This document shows positions 12,705-23,197 of a DNA stretch of 64,000 nt, one piece after another (positions within the stretch are counted from its first letter, which is position 1; each line of letters begins with the position of its first letter). The position numbers and the translations under genes are program-made. Source of the DNA: Thermoproteota archaeon (GTDB lineage: Archaea; Korarchaeota; Korarchaeia; Korarchaeales; Korarchaeaceae); assembly GCA_027491735.1 (NCBI GenBank), contig JAOZGP010000006.1, positions 57,066 through 121,065 of the forward strand, read 5' to 3'. The notes beneath the pieces were generated by a model, which was not told the origin of the DNA, searched no databases, and saw nothing but the letters and a program-made list of their open reading frames with translations.

Positions 12705-13747
12705 AAACCGTAACCCAACCTCGTAAGTTCCCCGATCTTTAGATATGGCTGATCGAGATAAATCTCTCCATCGAATTCAACGAAGTAAATGGAACCGGGA
12801 GGAATTGCGTATCTCGTCGGCTTTGGTTTATTTTCTGCATAATCCCAGCCGCTGAAGGTTAGAGGCTTTCCTATAAGTGGATAAATCGCCTTTATTCCTA
12901 TTTTCAGCCTATCTTTGAGTTTATGCTCGATATCCCACATGCACTTATTCAATCTCTTAACAAGCGTGGGAGTTGCAACGTAGAGCTTAAATCTTCCACT
13001 TTCGTTTATATTTTCCAAAATTTCATCCCAAGCGTTCCTTAACTTCTCTATTGGATCTGAATTTTCGATTTCAATTCTTGCGAATCTGCTCTCCCCTCCA
13101 AGCCTTATCAGCCCATTTCTTAAATACTTCTTAACATTATCAGCCCCTTCACCAATCCATACGGAAATTTCAGCATTACCCCTAAGCCTGAGAAATCCCG
13201 CTTTATAGAAGAAATGCTCCTCCGTAACCTTCGCATCGCTCAACTTTATTCCCACCCTGCTCTCTTTAACGAACATATCGTCTCTGATTATTTCTTCGAG
13301 CTCTTCCTCCTCAATCTCTCCTTTGAGATAGTCCACGATGTTTTTGTAGCTAACAAAACCTCCAACGCTCTCGAAGTGTATGTGCTTGCCTTTGAACACG
13401 AACTGGCCATTTTGTAGCTGTAAAGGTTCAACAAGGAAGTATCCCTCTACACCTTTCGTCTTTACTATGTCGAGCGGTGTGGAGAAATATTCTTGCCCGT
13501 CGTAAAGAAAGCTACCTAATACCTGGAACTCGGGTTCGTCTTGCTTGTAACCTACCAATTTTTTAGCTTCATCGGAGAAACCCGAGCTGAAAAGTACTGC
13601 GCTCCTCAAAGCCCCCGCCACCGCTTGAGGTAAAGGCAGGGTGCTTCTCGCTAAATGTGACTCTCCAGCCGTAAAGGATTTCGATTCCCTAAACATCAGA
13701 ACGTCGTTAGGCTTCAGCAATATTCTCATGCTAATCACCCGTAACAA
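12686..13747 (-). CDS. cmr3: Type III-B RAMP protein Cmr3
   Basis: ILLKPNDVLMFRESKSFTAGESHLARSTLPLPQAVAGALRSAV and C-terminal [10 protein letters not shown]. Confidence 0.93.
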   Translation of the reverse strand: MLRVISMRILLKPNDVLMFRESKSFTAGESHLARSTLPLPQAVAGALRSAVLFSSGFSDEAKKLVGYKQDEPEFQVLGSFLYDGQEYFSTPLDIVKTKGVEGYFLVEPLQLQNGQFVFKGKHIHFESVGGFVSYKNIVDYLKGEIEEEELEEIIRDDMFVKESRVGIKLSDAKVTEEHFFYKAGFLRLRGNAEISVWIGEGADNVKKYLRNGLIRLGGESRFARIEIENSDPIEKLRNAWDEILENINESGRFKLYVATPTLVKRLNKCMWDIEHKLKDRLKIGIKAIYPLIGKPLTFSGWDYAENKPKPTRYAIPPGSIYFVEFDGEIYLDQPYLKIGELTRLGYGLCFLGV

Positions 13748-16700
13748 TCTCTAAGGATTTTGAGCAGGATAAACAACCCCCTAACTTGCTTCCTCAAAAT
13801 TAGACCGTATAATTCCCCTCCTTTATTGCAATCGAGTTTGAACAATTCCGAAAGCCCGTCCACTGAAAGCTCATTTTTAGAAATCAGCTTGTTAATCTCT
13901 TCATTCAAACGGTTTAGCTTGACCTTGGACAGATCGATCAGACCTTCGAGATCGTTCGAACTCAGCGAAATTCTTACTCCTTTCGCGAGCTTTAGGATTT
14001 TTTCGGACAAATCTTCAGCTTTCTTTTTCTTGTTTTCTCCCTCGTAATGTCTTAACAGTTCAAACTTGAGGTAGGCTTTGATTGCGTTTTCATCTCTTGG
14101 TAGATTTTCAATGTTCTCAATAACATCGTAGATAAATCTTCCCGAAATCCTCGGCCTTTCTTCGCTTAAAATCAATTCCACGATTTCTTCAAGCTCCGGA
14201 ATTATATTCCAGTTAAAAACTACTTCGTAATAGCTACCGCCTCTCGTTAGGTAGCCTACGGCTACAGCATTCCTACCCATTCCTTTTGCCTTTCTTTCGA
14301 GCTCCCTAACCCTATCCAACGCATCGTATAGCGGATGCTTGTAGTGGACGATTAGGATTCCAGCGCTCATCGTCTTAGCGGGCAAAACGTTCCAGCCATC
14401 CCAATTATCGTTAAACTTCTTCTGAATTTCATTTGCACAAATCAAAGCTGAATCTATAGGCAGTAAGGCTAAAACGTCGTCTCCTCCTGCATAAATTAGC
14501 TCACCCCTATGATTTTTCACGATATCGGGAACTATGTTTATCGAGAAATGTGCGAGAGCTCTGCTTATTGCCGAGTGGGTTGCCGGCGTAATTAGCCTGT
14601 TCACTTTTCTGATTTTTTCTCTGAGTTTGTCAGGAAGTTGATCTACAACATTGGGATGCAGATAACAGTCAACTGTTCCCATCTCATCTCCAATCAGCAT
14701 TCTGCCCATGTTATCTCCGTCCATCATCAGGATTGCGTAGTATTTTTCTGGCTCACCATGTTCATCGTGTAGCTCTTTTACTATCCTCTTTGGTTCTTCA
14801 AGATCAATCTCGGAAACATCTATTCCAAAGTTCTCCTTTATATATTTTGCATTCCAATTCTCAATGTAAAGTAATTCAGGATTAACAAGATTGTTATCTC
14901 TTATGAGATATTTCAGCTTATTATGTCTTTTAAGAGTATTCACAAGCTTATTATAAAATTCTGATTCTTTGGCAAGTTTTAACCATTCGTTTTTCCTTAA
15001 AGCAACCTCTGAAACTGATTCGAACCCAGCCTCTATATCCCAATCTTTCTTTTCTTTGAACCACTCATGATAGAACCTCTTAGCCAAACAAACCGGACAG
15101 AGGTGTTCATTACTCTTGAACATCAACGGATTTTTGCTAGCTATTTCTAACCACAGAGCTTTCATTAGTGCGTAGTTTTTACCTCCAATTGCCTCGATTT
15201 CTCCGCAAAGAGAACACTTGTAGGCGTTAGAGCCTTCAAGTTTCTCGAATTTTCTCGACTCTATTGCAATGATTTCCTCCAAAAGTTCGAACATCAGAGA
15301 ATATAAGTCAAATATTCTTGCTGGATAGGCTCCAAAAGACCTCAGCAAATCCAGCCAGTCGAGGTACTTCTTCTCAACATTCTCAGGTAATCCGAGATTT
15401 TTAACGTAGCTCTCTAGCTTTTCGTAACTCTTTCTTATTCTTTCTCTCCAATCTTTCGCTTCGACCTCAAGTTCCTTTTTAGTGAAGGGAACTCTAAATA
15501 TCTCAAGAGTTATATCGAAGTAATTTTCGATTAAGTTGCGGTAGTAATTTTTCAAAGTCTCGAGATTTTTCAGCTCCTCTAAGACCTTTTCGTATTTTTC
15601 ATTTTCCTTGGATTTTTCCTTCAGCTCAATCAATTGGCTCTCAACATTTTTCAAGATTTCATCAATCGTTCTTTCCCAAGCGTAATCGAATAGTTCGATA
15701 ATTTCATTTAAAACGGCGTTCTTAACTTTATTTCTGAGATCGTTCAAATCATCATCTACGCCGATTATCGCCAAGAACTTGTTCGGGATGTTCGCAATTT
15801 TCAATTTTTTATTCAAATTTTTCACTTTAACGGCTTCCGGCACATCTTTGAATTTGTCTTCGAACTCTTTATCGAAAAACGGCTGACCTCTGAGATGTGG
15901 AAATATTACGGCATCCGGCCCATACTCTTCAATTATAGCTTTAATAGCTTGAAAAGTCAGATAGCTCAGCATGTGACTTCCAGCCCATAAATCTCTCTCC
16001 TTTCTCGCATTCTTTATGAAGTTTTGGACAGGCGTTAGCTTAAACATCAGTAAAGCCTGCTCATTCTTATTAATGGCTCCAAAGATGGCGGAAGTTGCAT
16101 CTGCATGGTCGAATAGCGTATGATCCGGACTTAACGTGTATGCAGTTAGGTTTAACACATCTTCAGCGATTCTTTCGCAGATTTCGTCGGATTCACAGAG
16201 TTCTTTTAATTTTTCAATCAACTTGATCTTCAAAAGCTCGGGATAAAACCTCCAGATTACGAAATACCTGTCCTTATCGTCGGCAGTAATTGAGATCAAT
16301 TCGTTAAAGGTCTCTTTTTCCGCTTCAAGAATGATCTTCAATATCCTTTCAAATTCACGTTGATATTCTTCGGATTTTTCGTCCTTTGGCAGTATATCTT
16401 TTAAATACTCATACTCCTTAATTTCGCTAGTTATCGGGTGTCTAAATACTGGTTCTCCAACAAAGATAAAATCTTCTCCGTGAATTCTGTAAAAAGTGGA
16501 TGAGAGCCTTTTGCCGTTTATTATTTCAAGATCAATTCTTTGAAGCGAGGATGCAGTTTGATCGGCTAAATGTATGTCAGGTATGCTTGGTAGTTCTCCG
16601 TAAACGTGATATAATTTTTTACTTTCATCATAAAAATATTTTTTAGCTTTTTCGACGTACTTTCTCCAATTCTTTAGTTCCTTTTTTATGTTGGCATCCT

Positions 16701-16833
16701 TGGGAATTGGAGGATCAGAATAAAAGCTAAAATTGCCCAGTAACTCCATTCTGCGTTCCACATGATCTTGTATTCTAATGACTTTGTCGGGAGGGTCGTG
16801 GAGAAAGGCTTTAATCTTATCGCTCCAATTCAT
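13735..16833 (-). CDS. cmr2: Cas10/Cmr2, type III-B large subunit with apparently intact cyclase motif
   Basis: KIKAFLHDPPDKVI N-terminus, zinc finger CSLCGEI...CPVCL, palm motif IYAGGDDVLALLP. Confidence 0.96.
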   Translation of the reverse strand: MNWSDKIKAFLHDPPDKVIRIQDHVERRMELLGNFSFYSDPPIPKDANIKKELKNWRKYVEKAKKYFYDESKKLYHVYGELPSIPDIHLADQTASSLQRIDLEIINGKRLSSTFYRIHGEDFIFVGEPVFRHPITSEIKEYEYLKDILPKDEKSEEYQREFERILKIILEAEKETFNELISITADDKDRYFVIWRFYPELLKIKLIEKLKELCESDEICERIAEDVLNLTAYTLSPDHTLFDHADATSAIFGAINKNEQALLMFKLTPVQNFIKNARKERDLWAGSHMLSYLTFQAIKAIIEEYGPDAVIFPHLRGQPFFDKEFEDKFKDVPEAVKVKNLNKKLKIANIPNKFLAIIGVDDDLNDLRNKVKNAVLNEIIELFDYAWERTIDEILKNVESQLIELKEKSKENEKYEKVLEELKNLETLKNYYRNLIENYFDITLEIFRVPFTKKELEVEAKDWRERIRKSYEKLESYVKNLGLPENVEKKYLDWLDLLRSFGAYPARIFDLYSLMFELLEEIIAIESRKFEKLEGSNAYKCSLCGEIEAIGGKNYALMKALWLEIASKNPLMFKSNEHLCPVCLAKRFYHEWFKEKKDWDIEAGFESVSEVALRKNEWLKLAKESEFYNKLVNTLKRHNKLKYLIRDNNLVNPELLYIENWNAKYIKENFGIDVSEIDLEEPKRIVKELHDEHGEPEKYYAILMMDGDNMGRMLIGDEMGTVDCYLHPNVVDQLPDKLREKIRKVNRLITPATHSAISRALAHFSINIVPDIVKNHRGELIYAGGDDVLALLPIDSALICANEIQKKFNDNWDGWNVLPAKTMSAGILIVHYKHPLYDALDRVRELERKAKGMGRNAVAVGYLTRGGSYYEVVFNWNIIPELEEIVELILSEERPRISGRFIYDVIENIENLPRDENAIKAYLKFELLRHYEGENKKKKAEDLSEKILKLAKGVRISLSSNDLEGLIDLSKVKLNRLNEEINKLISKNELSVDGLSELFKLDCNKGGELYGLILRKQVRGLFILLKILRDCYG

Positions 16834-17900
16834 GAAAACACCTCCAATTTTCCAAATACGATTGAATCCCTGAGATTTTCATTGAATTTCCCGATAATCG
16901 ACCAAACGACTAATTCATCGATATCGGAATCTGGATAAAACGGTTTAGTTTTGAACTTCACTATTTTAACGAAGAGTTCATTACTAATAGGAATCAAGCC
17001 AACTATCACAGGACTCGCCCTCCTTTCACTTCTAATCTTCGGCAATCTATTTCGAATACTTTCTACACCCTTACCACCCAAGTTTATTGGTAAGCCAAAA
17101 ACGATTCTTTCGGGTTTATCTATTTCGTTCCGTCTGAACTTTAGATATTCCCGCTGGAATTGAACCAAAGCTTGAATTGGGTCTCCTCTTTTTGGATCCC
17201 ATAGGGTCACTACAGAAGTGTTCGGACTTAAAACGGGATAGCTAACATTGCTTACGTTGAGCTTGGATTTATTAAGAGTCTGCCCGACTAATTCTACTGC
17301 TCGCTCTATGGAATCTTTCAGCTCACCACGATTTTTAAATTCAGTTTTGAGATCAAGATCGTCAAGCACTTCCAAATCCCCACCGCAAAATCTAATGCTT
17401 CCAGCACCTCTACGAGATCTGAACCCAATACTGCCTAAGGTTACGAGGGTCCAAAACGAGGCTAAGCCAATCCTAAACGATTTCTCATCTAAAGCTTCGA
17501 TTTTCAGGTGGAACTTCGTTCCCGCTGGATAATATTCATCAAACTGATTTTTCCTTGCAAGCAAGTTCACAGAAAACCAAATGTATCTAAGCTGATTGGA
17601 GGGAGATCTTTTATCTATTACCCCCTTTTTAAATAACACTCTTCTCTTTTCACCAACAATCTTGGAAATTTCAACGATCACCCTACTCCTCTGCTTTGTG
17701 CTTCCGAAGACAAACTCTTCGGCTCTTCTCAATCCAACAACATCATTGCCGAAGTAATTTCCAGCTAAAGCCCTGAACCACCATCTCATCAAGCCCTTTA
17801 CAGATGATGCTCTGATCTCAGCTTTAGTCTGATCAGCACCCCTCATGAAAATAGGAGTTATTGCTTCAAGCTCGAATTCAGCCTTGAACATTTTAAACAC
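16830..17900 (-). CDS. cmr1: Type III-B RAMP protein Cmr1
   Basis: LEAITPIFMRGADQTKAEIRASSVKGLMRWWFRALAG, GFRSRRGAGSIRF. Confidence 0.94.
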   Translation of the reverse strand: MFKMFKAEFELEAITPIFMRGADQTKAEIRASSVKGLMRWWFRALAGNYFGNDVVGLRRAEEFVFGSTKQRSRVIVEISKIVGEKRRVLFKKGVIDKRSPSNQLRYIWFSVNLLARKNQFDEYYPAGTKFHLKIEALDEKSFRIGLASFWTLVTLGSIGFRSRRGAGSIRFCGGDLEVLDDLDLKTEFKNRGELKDSIERAVELVGQTLNKSKLNVSNVSYPVLSPNTSVVTLWDPKRGDPIQALVQFQREYLKFRRNEIDKPERIVFGLPINLGGKGVESIRNRLPKIRSERRASPVIVGLIPISNELFVKIVKFKTKPFYPDSDIDELVVWSIIGKFNENLRDSIVFGKLEVFS

Positions 17901-19098
17901 CTTTAAACATTTTAATAACCCTCATATATTCTTTACTCCTTCTTTTCTCGTTTGGTTTTGTGCTGTTTTCAAGCTTTCTGTATGCGTTGTTAATCTCCCT
18001 CAAAAACTCGTACCAACCATCAGCATTACCAAGCACGACGAAGCGGTAAAGTCCATGGATAGCTTTTATGATGTTGCTCGCTTCATCGTATCTATCCACG
18101 TTTTTCAAAGCATCGAAAATAACCCCATCCGGCTTCAGAATCTCCGACAGATTCTTTAAGAACATCTCGGGATCTCTGAAGTGATTTCTAACGATTTCGT
18201 AGAACTCCTGATGTTCTCTATAGATCGTTATCGGTATCTGTTCATAGACCTTATAGGTTTGCCCTTCAGGTGCAATCTTGAAAAGAATCGTCGAAATCTT
18301 GTCTAAATTCTCCTTTTCCATAAGCCTTCTGATTTCAACGTTCAAATACACCTCAAGCAAAATCATCTCGTTCAGTGTCGTTTTACTCAGCACTTCGTTC
18401 AAAATTTTTATTGTTCCGTTCTTCGTTCTGAACAATTTCTTAATAAGTTCTTTGTCTTCAATGTTATTCAGCATGCTCTCTATTTCCTCAGGAGAGAAAG
18501 TCAGGAAGAAATAGTATTGCTGGTTATGCTGTCTTGCGGAAGTTACGAAAGAGGAGTATAAGCCAAGCAGGAAGATTAGCAGTATCTCCTTGGACGTGTA
18601 AATCGTTATCTGCTGTGACGTGTAACCGCTTTCCAGCGAGGATATGCCCGTATATCTGTCAACTTTAAAAAGCTGAGGAGCAGCAATCGGTTTCTTTTTT
18701 CCATTTGCATCAAACATCTCTTTCTCATCGACAATCATATCCTTTCTTTTGAACTCAATTCCCAGCTTTATCGTGTCTTTCGTAACTATCAGCTGATCTG
18801 CATTCGGTTTGAGTTTGGAGATTAGATCGTAGTAAGTCTTTTTACTTTTTTCCGAAATTTTATATGCTTCGAAAATCGTAGCGTTGATGGTATCATTTCC
18901 TGACATTACAACTCTCAGGTTGTTCACTCCCTCATCTTCGAGATTCTTCATCGCGGTTGCGAGGAAGTCGTTCGGTAAATCTATTGAATGACCGTCAAAC
19001 CTCGCTTGAGAAAACTGGGTTGAAAAGAGCAAACCTTCATACAAGATGTTACTGAGAAAGGAGAGGTCTCTCGGCAAAGTTAAGATCACCTTGACCAT
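17893..19098 (-). CDS. cas8a: Type I-A large subunit Cas8a
   Basis: 401 aa between cas5 and cmr1, in the position expected for Cas8a; family match by context and partial sequence resemblance. Confidence 0.7.
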   Translation of the reverse strand: MVKVILTLPRDLSFLSNILYEGLLFSTQFSQARFDGHSIDLPNDFLATAMKNLEDEGVNNLRVVMSGNDTINATIFEAYKISEKSKKTYYDLISKLKPNADQLIVTKDTIKLGIEFKRKDMIVDEKEMFDANGKKKPIAAPQLFKVDRYTGISSLESGYTSQQITIYTSKEILLIFLLGLYSSFVTSARQHNQQYYFFLTFSPEEIESMLNNIEDKELIKKLFRTKNGTIKILNEVLSKTTLNEMILLEVYLNVEIRRLMEKENLDKISTILFKIAPEGQTYKVYEQIPITIYREHQEFYEIVRNHFRDPEMFLKNLSEILKPDGVIFDALKNVDRYDEASNIIKAIHGLYRFVVLGNADGWYEFLREINNAYRKLENSTKPNEKRRSKEYMRVIKMFKGV

Positions 19099-19883
19099 CC
19101 GACCACCACCTCTCCATCGAATTTGTAGGCAACTTTTGTCTCAATCCAACAATGATATTCTTCCTTACTTATGTTCAAAATCGGAACTTTGAAAGGTAGC
19201 AGATTCTTTCCTTCGATGTAATCCTTTACGGGATCGCTAAAGTTGAAAGGATTTATGTAAACTTCATACACCCAATTTCTCGATGTTTCCTCTTTGATAA
19301 TTTCAACGTTGCTCGCTGGAAAGCTGTAAGTCGTTTTTATCTTACCATCAATCTTTTTCGGTTCAAACGATTCAACCTCTGTAACTGAAGTTATGCTTTC
19401 CTTAGATCCGAGCCTGTGAATCTTCCAGAAAATATCATCCTCTATTTCTATTCTCTTTCCGTTAAATTCGATGTTATCATCTTTGAACACCAAAAACCAC
19501 CTGAGCTTTGGAGAATCCTGAAAGCTTGCCAGTATGGTTTTACCTCTCGCCGGAGAATCGAAAGATTTGGCAAGATTTATCGGATTCGGATAGAGCACTC
19601 CAGAAGTTATCTTTACGGCTATAATTCTGTTCAGATCCTCATACTTTATCGGTTTGCAGTTAACTGGCTTAACTCCTATTGCCAGCAGATTCTCGCTCAG
19701 CTTTGCGATGATCTTCCTACCTTCCTCTTCTCCTGTTTTCTTCTCCTTAGCAATGACTTCAGCTAAAGCACCCAAAAAAGTCGTTGGTGGAGGATAGTAA
19801 AAGGATGGAGAAGTCTTTGACAATCCAACTATTCTCGCCTGAAATCCCCAAACGAATTCTGTATCGACTATAAAGCCGATCAT
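19086..19883 (-). CDS. cas5: Type I-A Cas5
   Basis: SPSFYYPPPTTFLGALAEVIAKE, downstream of cas7. Confidence 0.88.
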   Translation of the reverse strand: MIGFIVDTEFVWGFQARIVGLSKTSPSFYYPPPTTFLGALAEVIAKEKKTGEEEGRKIIAKLSENLLAIGVKPVNCKPIKYEDLNRIIAVKITSGVLYPNPINLAKSFDSPARGKTILASFQDSPKLRWFLVFKDDNIEFNGKRIEIEDDIFWKIHRLGSKESITSVTEVESFEPKKIDGKIKTTYSFPASNVEIIKEETSRNWVYEVYINPFNFSDPVKDYIEGKNLLPFKVPILNISKEEYHCWIETKVAYKFDGEVVVGWSR

Positions 19884-20953
19884 ATCCTCCTCTCAGCCTC
19901 TTCGATCGCACTCACAACAACTTCTTCGAATTCTCCATCATCTGGGTAGACGAAGAGCTTCGTGCCGTAGTTCACCTTCTGCATCTTCTTTTCAGCCTTC
20001 TCGATGTAGCTCTTTGCAAATGGGCTTGGAACAGTCCACACGTCATCACTGACAGCTATAGCTAAAGACTCCCATTCAACTACTGGTAGAAATCTCGTCT
20101 TCTTTGCTCCAAACAGAAATTCGATTAGGAACTTTTGTAAAGCGTCGAGAGTCGCTTCTATCCTCTTCTTCCTGTCGTTAACCACTTCTTCTCCGGCTCT
20201 ATCGTAAACAAAAGTTGCTCTTCCTATGTATCTTGTATCCAGATCGAAGCTAAAGGTATAGACTGCTGAAGATAGCTCAACGTAGTATATCATCTGTCCA
20301 CGAGCTTCTTCTTCTCCACGAACAAATGGAGTTCCTAAGGCATATCTTGAATGCAACTGTGGTTCAATTACCACGTTTTCAAGAGCCTCCTTCGTCGGAA
20401 TCATGTAGCCAGTGTAAAAGTTGGAGGTTCTTTTGATGTTACTAAAGATAGGTCTAGCTGAAATTTGATTTCGTTGTTTCTCTTTTGATGCTATTCCTTT
20501 CGACTCCAGAATGTCAATATCACTAATACCATTTTCAAACTGTCTTTCACTTTGAGTTTCTGGAGCGTGCAAGAAACCTCCAACATCCTCTATGAAGCAG
20601 TTCCTAATAATAAAAGCCTCTAACTCGAAATCTGAGGATACTCTACCAGTAGATTTTAATTTGTCTCTAAATTGTGATACTAATGTCGCCAAATTTGTGC
20701 TCTTTAGAAATATTCCCTTTTCACACAGCTTACAAACTGGCAATCCATTTTCCTTAGCCTCTTCAGCCAAGACCTCCTGAAATCCATGTGCAATTGATTC
20801 ACCGCTTATCGCTGGAGCAAAATAAGTAGCATAGGTTTCGGGAACTATCACAGGCACTCTTCTGTGCTTTACGTAATTTCCAACACTTTCCGTCATGTTT
20901 AAAGCCTCAACGTTGATCAAAACCCTTCCTCTAATTGAAACGAACATATTCAT
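19880..20953 (-). CDS. cas7: Type I-A Cas7 (Csa2/DevR family)
   Basis: VSIRGRVLINVEALNMTESVGNYVKHRRVPVIVPE, PAISGESIAHGFQ, ALGTPFVRGEEEARGQM. Confidence 0.94.
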   Translation of the reverse strand: MNMFVSIRGRVLINVEALNMTESVGNYVKHRRVPVIVPETYATYFAPAISGESIAHGFQEVLAEEAKENGLPVCKLCEKGIFLKSTNLATLVSQFRDKLKSTGRVSSDFELEAFIIRNCFIEDVGGFLHAPETQSERQFENGISDIDILESKGIASKEKQRNQISARPIFSNIKRTSNFYTGYMIPTKEALENVVIEPQLHSRYALGTPFVRGEEEARGQMIYYVELSSAVYTFSFDLDTRYIGRATFVYDRAGEEVVNDRKKRIEATLDALQKFLIEFLFGAKKTRFLPVVEWESLAIAVSDDVWTVPSPFAKSYIEKAEKKMQKVNYGTKLFVYPDDGEFEEVVVSAIEEAERRI

Positions 20954-21303
20954 CCCTCCTTCATGAGAGAAGCTGAAATTGAGAGTGCTTTGGCTGAAAT
21001 AAGTGCCGTAATCTCTCTCAGCTTCTTCTTATCCTTTGAATCCAACTTTGCTAACTCCTGAATGCTCCTCTCAACTCTATCGAAGTTGATTTGGTCTGCC
21101 TCCTCCTTAGCTCTGGGGTTTTCCCACCTTTGGCTGTTGATCAGCGAGTGGAGGTCCCTCAAGGCCTCCCTCACGTAATAGACAGCCAGATCCTTGGAGG
21201 GCGCGTAGCCAAGCTTATCGACGTATGTGTAATTACCCTCTTCCGCTATAAGAATGGCTAGAACCTTCGCCAAATCCCTATCGAAGCTCATAAAATGACC
21301 CAC
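20950..21303 (-). CDS. csa5: Csa5-like type I-A small subunit
   Basis: Small helical protein upstream of and overlapping cas7; first gene of the operon. Confidence 0.75.
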   Translation of the reverse strand: MGHFMSFDRDLAKVLAILIAEEGNYTYVDKLGYAPSKDLAVYYVREALRDLHSLINSQRWENPRAKEEADQINFDRVERSIQELAKLDSKDKKKLREITALISAKALSISASLMKEG

Positions 21304-21500
21304 AAACTCAGATGTACAAAAACTTATAAAGTTTTCTCTTTAGCTATTAAGCCAGTCGATGAGATCATTTCTGAGCACTCCAATTTCTTCCAGAACGACC
21401 TGGAGCTGCTGCCTGCTTAAAAGCATCCTTGCTGGCGTGTGGATTGTGGGTAACAAAGATTTTTAAGTAATCACACCCAAGCCCTCTTCGGTGATACCGT

Positions 21501-21752
21501 TTGGGAAATCATGTTATCATAGGTGCGATCCTCCTGCTTATATGCGCTGCATCCATAGCCTACGCTTACGTGGCCTGGAGCAAGGAGTGTGAGGTCAACG
21601 ACATGATCCAGAAGGCAGGGGCTTACATGGACAAGGGGGAATACGACAAGGCGATAGATCTCCTGAAGAAGGTCCTCGAACTTGATCCAAATAATCCCAT
21701 TGCGTATTACGACCTGGCCAGGGTTATCCCAAGGGCTTTGGCGGGGAGCTGA
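21501..21752 (+). CDS. Membrane-anchored TPR protein
   Basis: N-terminal TM segment followed by MDKGEYDKAIDLLKKVLELDPNNPIAYYDLA. Confidence 0.65.
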   Translation: MGNHVIIGAILLLICAASIAYAYVAWSKECEVNDMIQKAGAYMDKGEYDKAIDLLKKVLELDPNNPIAYYDLARVIPRALAGS

Positions 21753-21849
21753 GGTGCTGTCGTGCTCGGCATAGGCATCTCTGAGCAGATCGGTCCTCAG
21801 AGGCAATCCTCAGCCCTGGAGAGGTGCAGCTGGCACATGGCTGCTCACC

Positions 21850-22692
21850 TCAGGGCAGGGCCTCGACGTAGTCCCTCAGGCTCTTCAGGATCTTCTCATG
21901 CTTCCTCTCGTCGTCAGCTATGCTGTCTATCAGCAGGGTCAGTATCCTGTGAGGGAGGAGCTCCTTGATCTTGTCAAGTCCCTTCGTGTGGAGCAGCCTC
22001 TCCTCCTCCAGGAGCTTGTTCAGGAGCTCCATGTCAGGCACATCTATCCTCATCTCCCCTCCTCTCTCAACGACAGACATCAGCATGAACATTATGTCGG
22101 CGTGTTTCAGACAGTCCCTGGCTATCATCCTGATGAGCATCCTCAGAGGCTGATTTCTGATCTTGGAGGCGATCCTCAGGAACTCCTCGGCTGACCTGTG
22201 CTCAACCTCGAACCTCCTCCTCAGGAGGTTGATCAGCTTTGCAGCCCTCTCCTCCTCCATTATCATAAGATCTCTTCTCTCTCCACTCACCACAGACCCT
22301 CTCTCAATCAGGGAGATTGCAGAGAGAGCTAGATCGTAAAGGGCAGGAAGGTCTATCTTTCCACCCTTGTCAACGGCCAGGTCCGTGAACCTCCTCACAA
22401 GATCCATCGCACCACTCCTCAGGAGGAGCTCAGCCAAATCCCCAGCTCTCTTACCCTCCAAGTACAGGGTTATGGCTGAAGGAGTTAGCCCCAAGATCTC
22501 CGCAGCCTTCTTCCTGCTGAAACCGTGGCGCTCAATGAGATCCCTTGCTATGAGGGCCCTCAAACCTGGAATGACCTCCTCTGGCTTCACAAGGTATTTA
22601 TCAGTGTTACCTTTTTTGTTTTTCCCTGAAAGGAATTCGAGCCATCGCACGAAAATTACAGAGTTAATTAACAGAGTAATTTTTATATACAA
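21850..22692 (-). CDS. HTH transcriptional regulator with C-terminal ferritin-like helical domain
   Basis: HTH HGFSRKKAAEILGLTPSAITLYLEGKRAG; C-terminal ARDCLKHADIM, EEERLLHT and ADDERKHEKIL; divergent from feoA. Confidence 0.7.
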   Translation of the reverse strand: MYIKITLLINSVIFVRWLEFLSGKNKKGNTDKYLVKPEEVIPGLRALIARDLIERHGFSRKKAAEILGLTPSAITLYLEGKRAGDLAELLLRSGAMDLVRRFTDLAVDKGGKIDLPALYDLALSAISLIERGSVVSGERRDLMIMEEERAAKLINLLRRRFEVEHRSAEEFLRIASKIRNQPLRMLIRMIARDCLKHADIMFMLMSVVERGGEMRIDVPDMELLNKLLEEERLLHTKGLDKIKELLPHRILTLLIDSIADDERKHEKILKSLRDYVEALP

Positions 22693-22712
22693 GCTGCCTT
22701 GCTGAGGAGCTG

Positions 22713-22976
22713 GTGAGGCGCATGAGAAAACCTCTCAGCGAACTGGAGGTTGGACAGACCGGCGTGGTGGTCGACATATCCGGTGGATCTCCAAAATTCA
22801 GAAGGAGAGTGCTGGACATGGGGATCACTAAGGGAAGGAGGGTGAAGGTGGTCAGAAAGGCACCGCTCAGGGATCCCGTGGAGTTCGAGGTGTTGGGGTA
22901 CAACATATCCCTCAGGAGGGATGAGGCCAGGCACATCCTGGTTGAGGTCGAGGAGTATGAGGGTGGGAAGAGGTGA
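22713..22976 (+). CDS. feoA: FeoA-domain protein
   Basis: LSELEVGQTGVVVDISGGSPKFRRRVLDMGITKGRRVKVVRKAPLRDPVEFEVLGYNISLRRDEA. Confidence 0.93.
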   Translation: MRRMRKPLSELEVGQTGVVVDISGGSPKFRRRVLDMGITKGRRVKVVRKAPLRDPVEFEVLGYNISLRRDEARHILVEVEEYEGGKR

Positions 22977-23197
22977 TGCCGCTCTCCTTTCTCGGCGAGG
23001 GAGAGTCCGGAACTGTGGTCTGGGTGAGAGCTGGAAGAGGGCTCACCGGAAAGCTCCTCTCGATGGGGATATCACCGGGCGCAAGGGTCAGGGTCCTGAA
23101 GTCAGGTCCGGGACCTCTCCTGATAGAGATCGGACAGACAAGGATGGCGATCAGCAGGGGGGTTGCGATGAAGGTGGTCGTTAGACGGGAGGGATGA
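22973..23197 (+). CDS. feoA: FeoA-domain protein (second copy)
   Basis: LSMGISPGARVRVLKSGPGPLLIEIGQTRMAISRGVAMKVVV; ATGA overlap with the first feoA. Confidence 0.9.
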   Translation: MMPLSFLGEGESGTVVWVRAGRGLTGKLLSMGISPGARVRVLKSGPGPLLIEIGQTRMAISRGVAMKVVVRREG

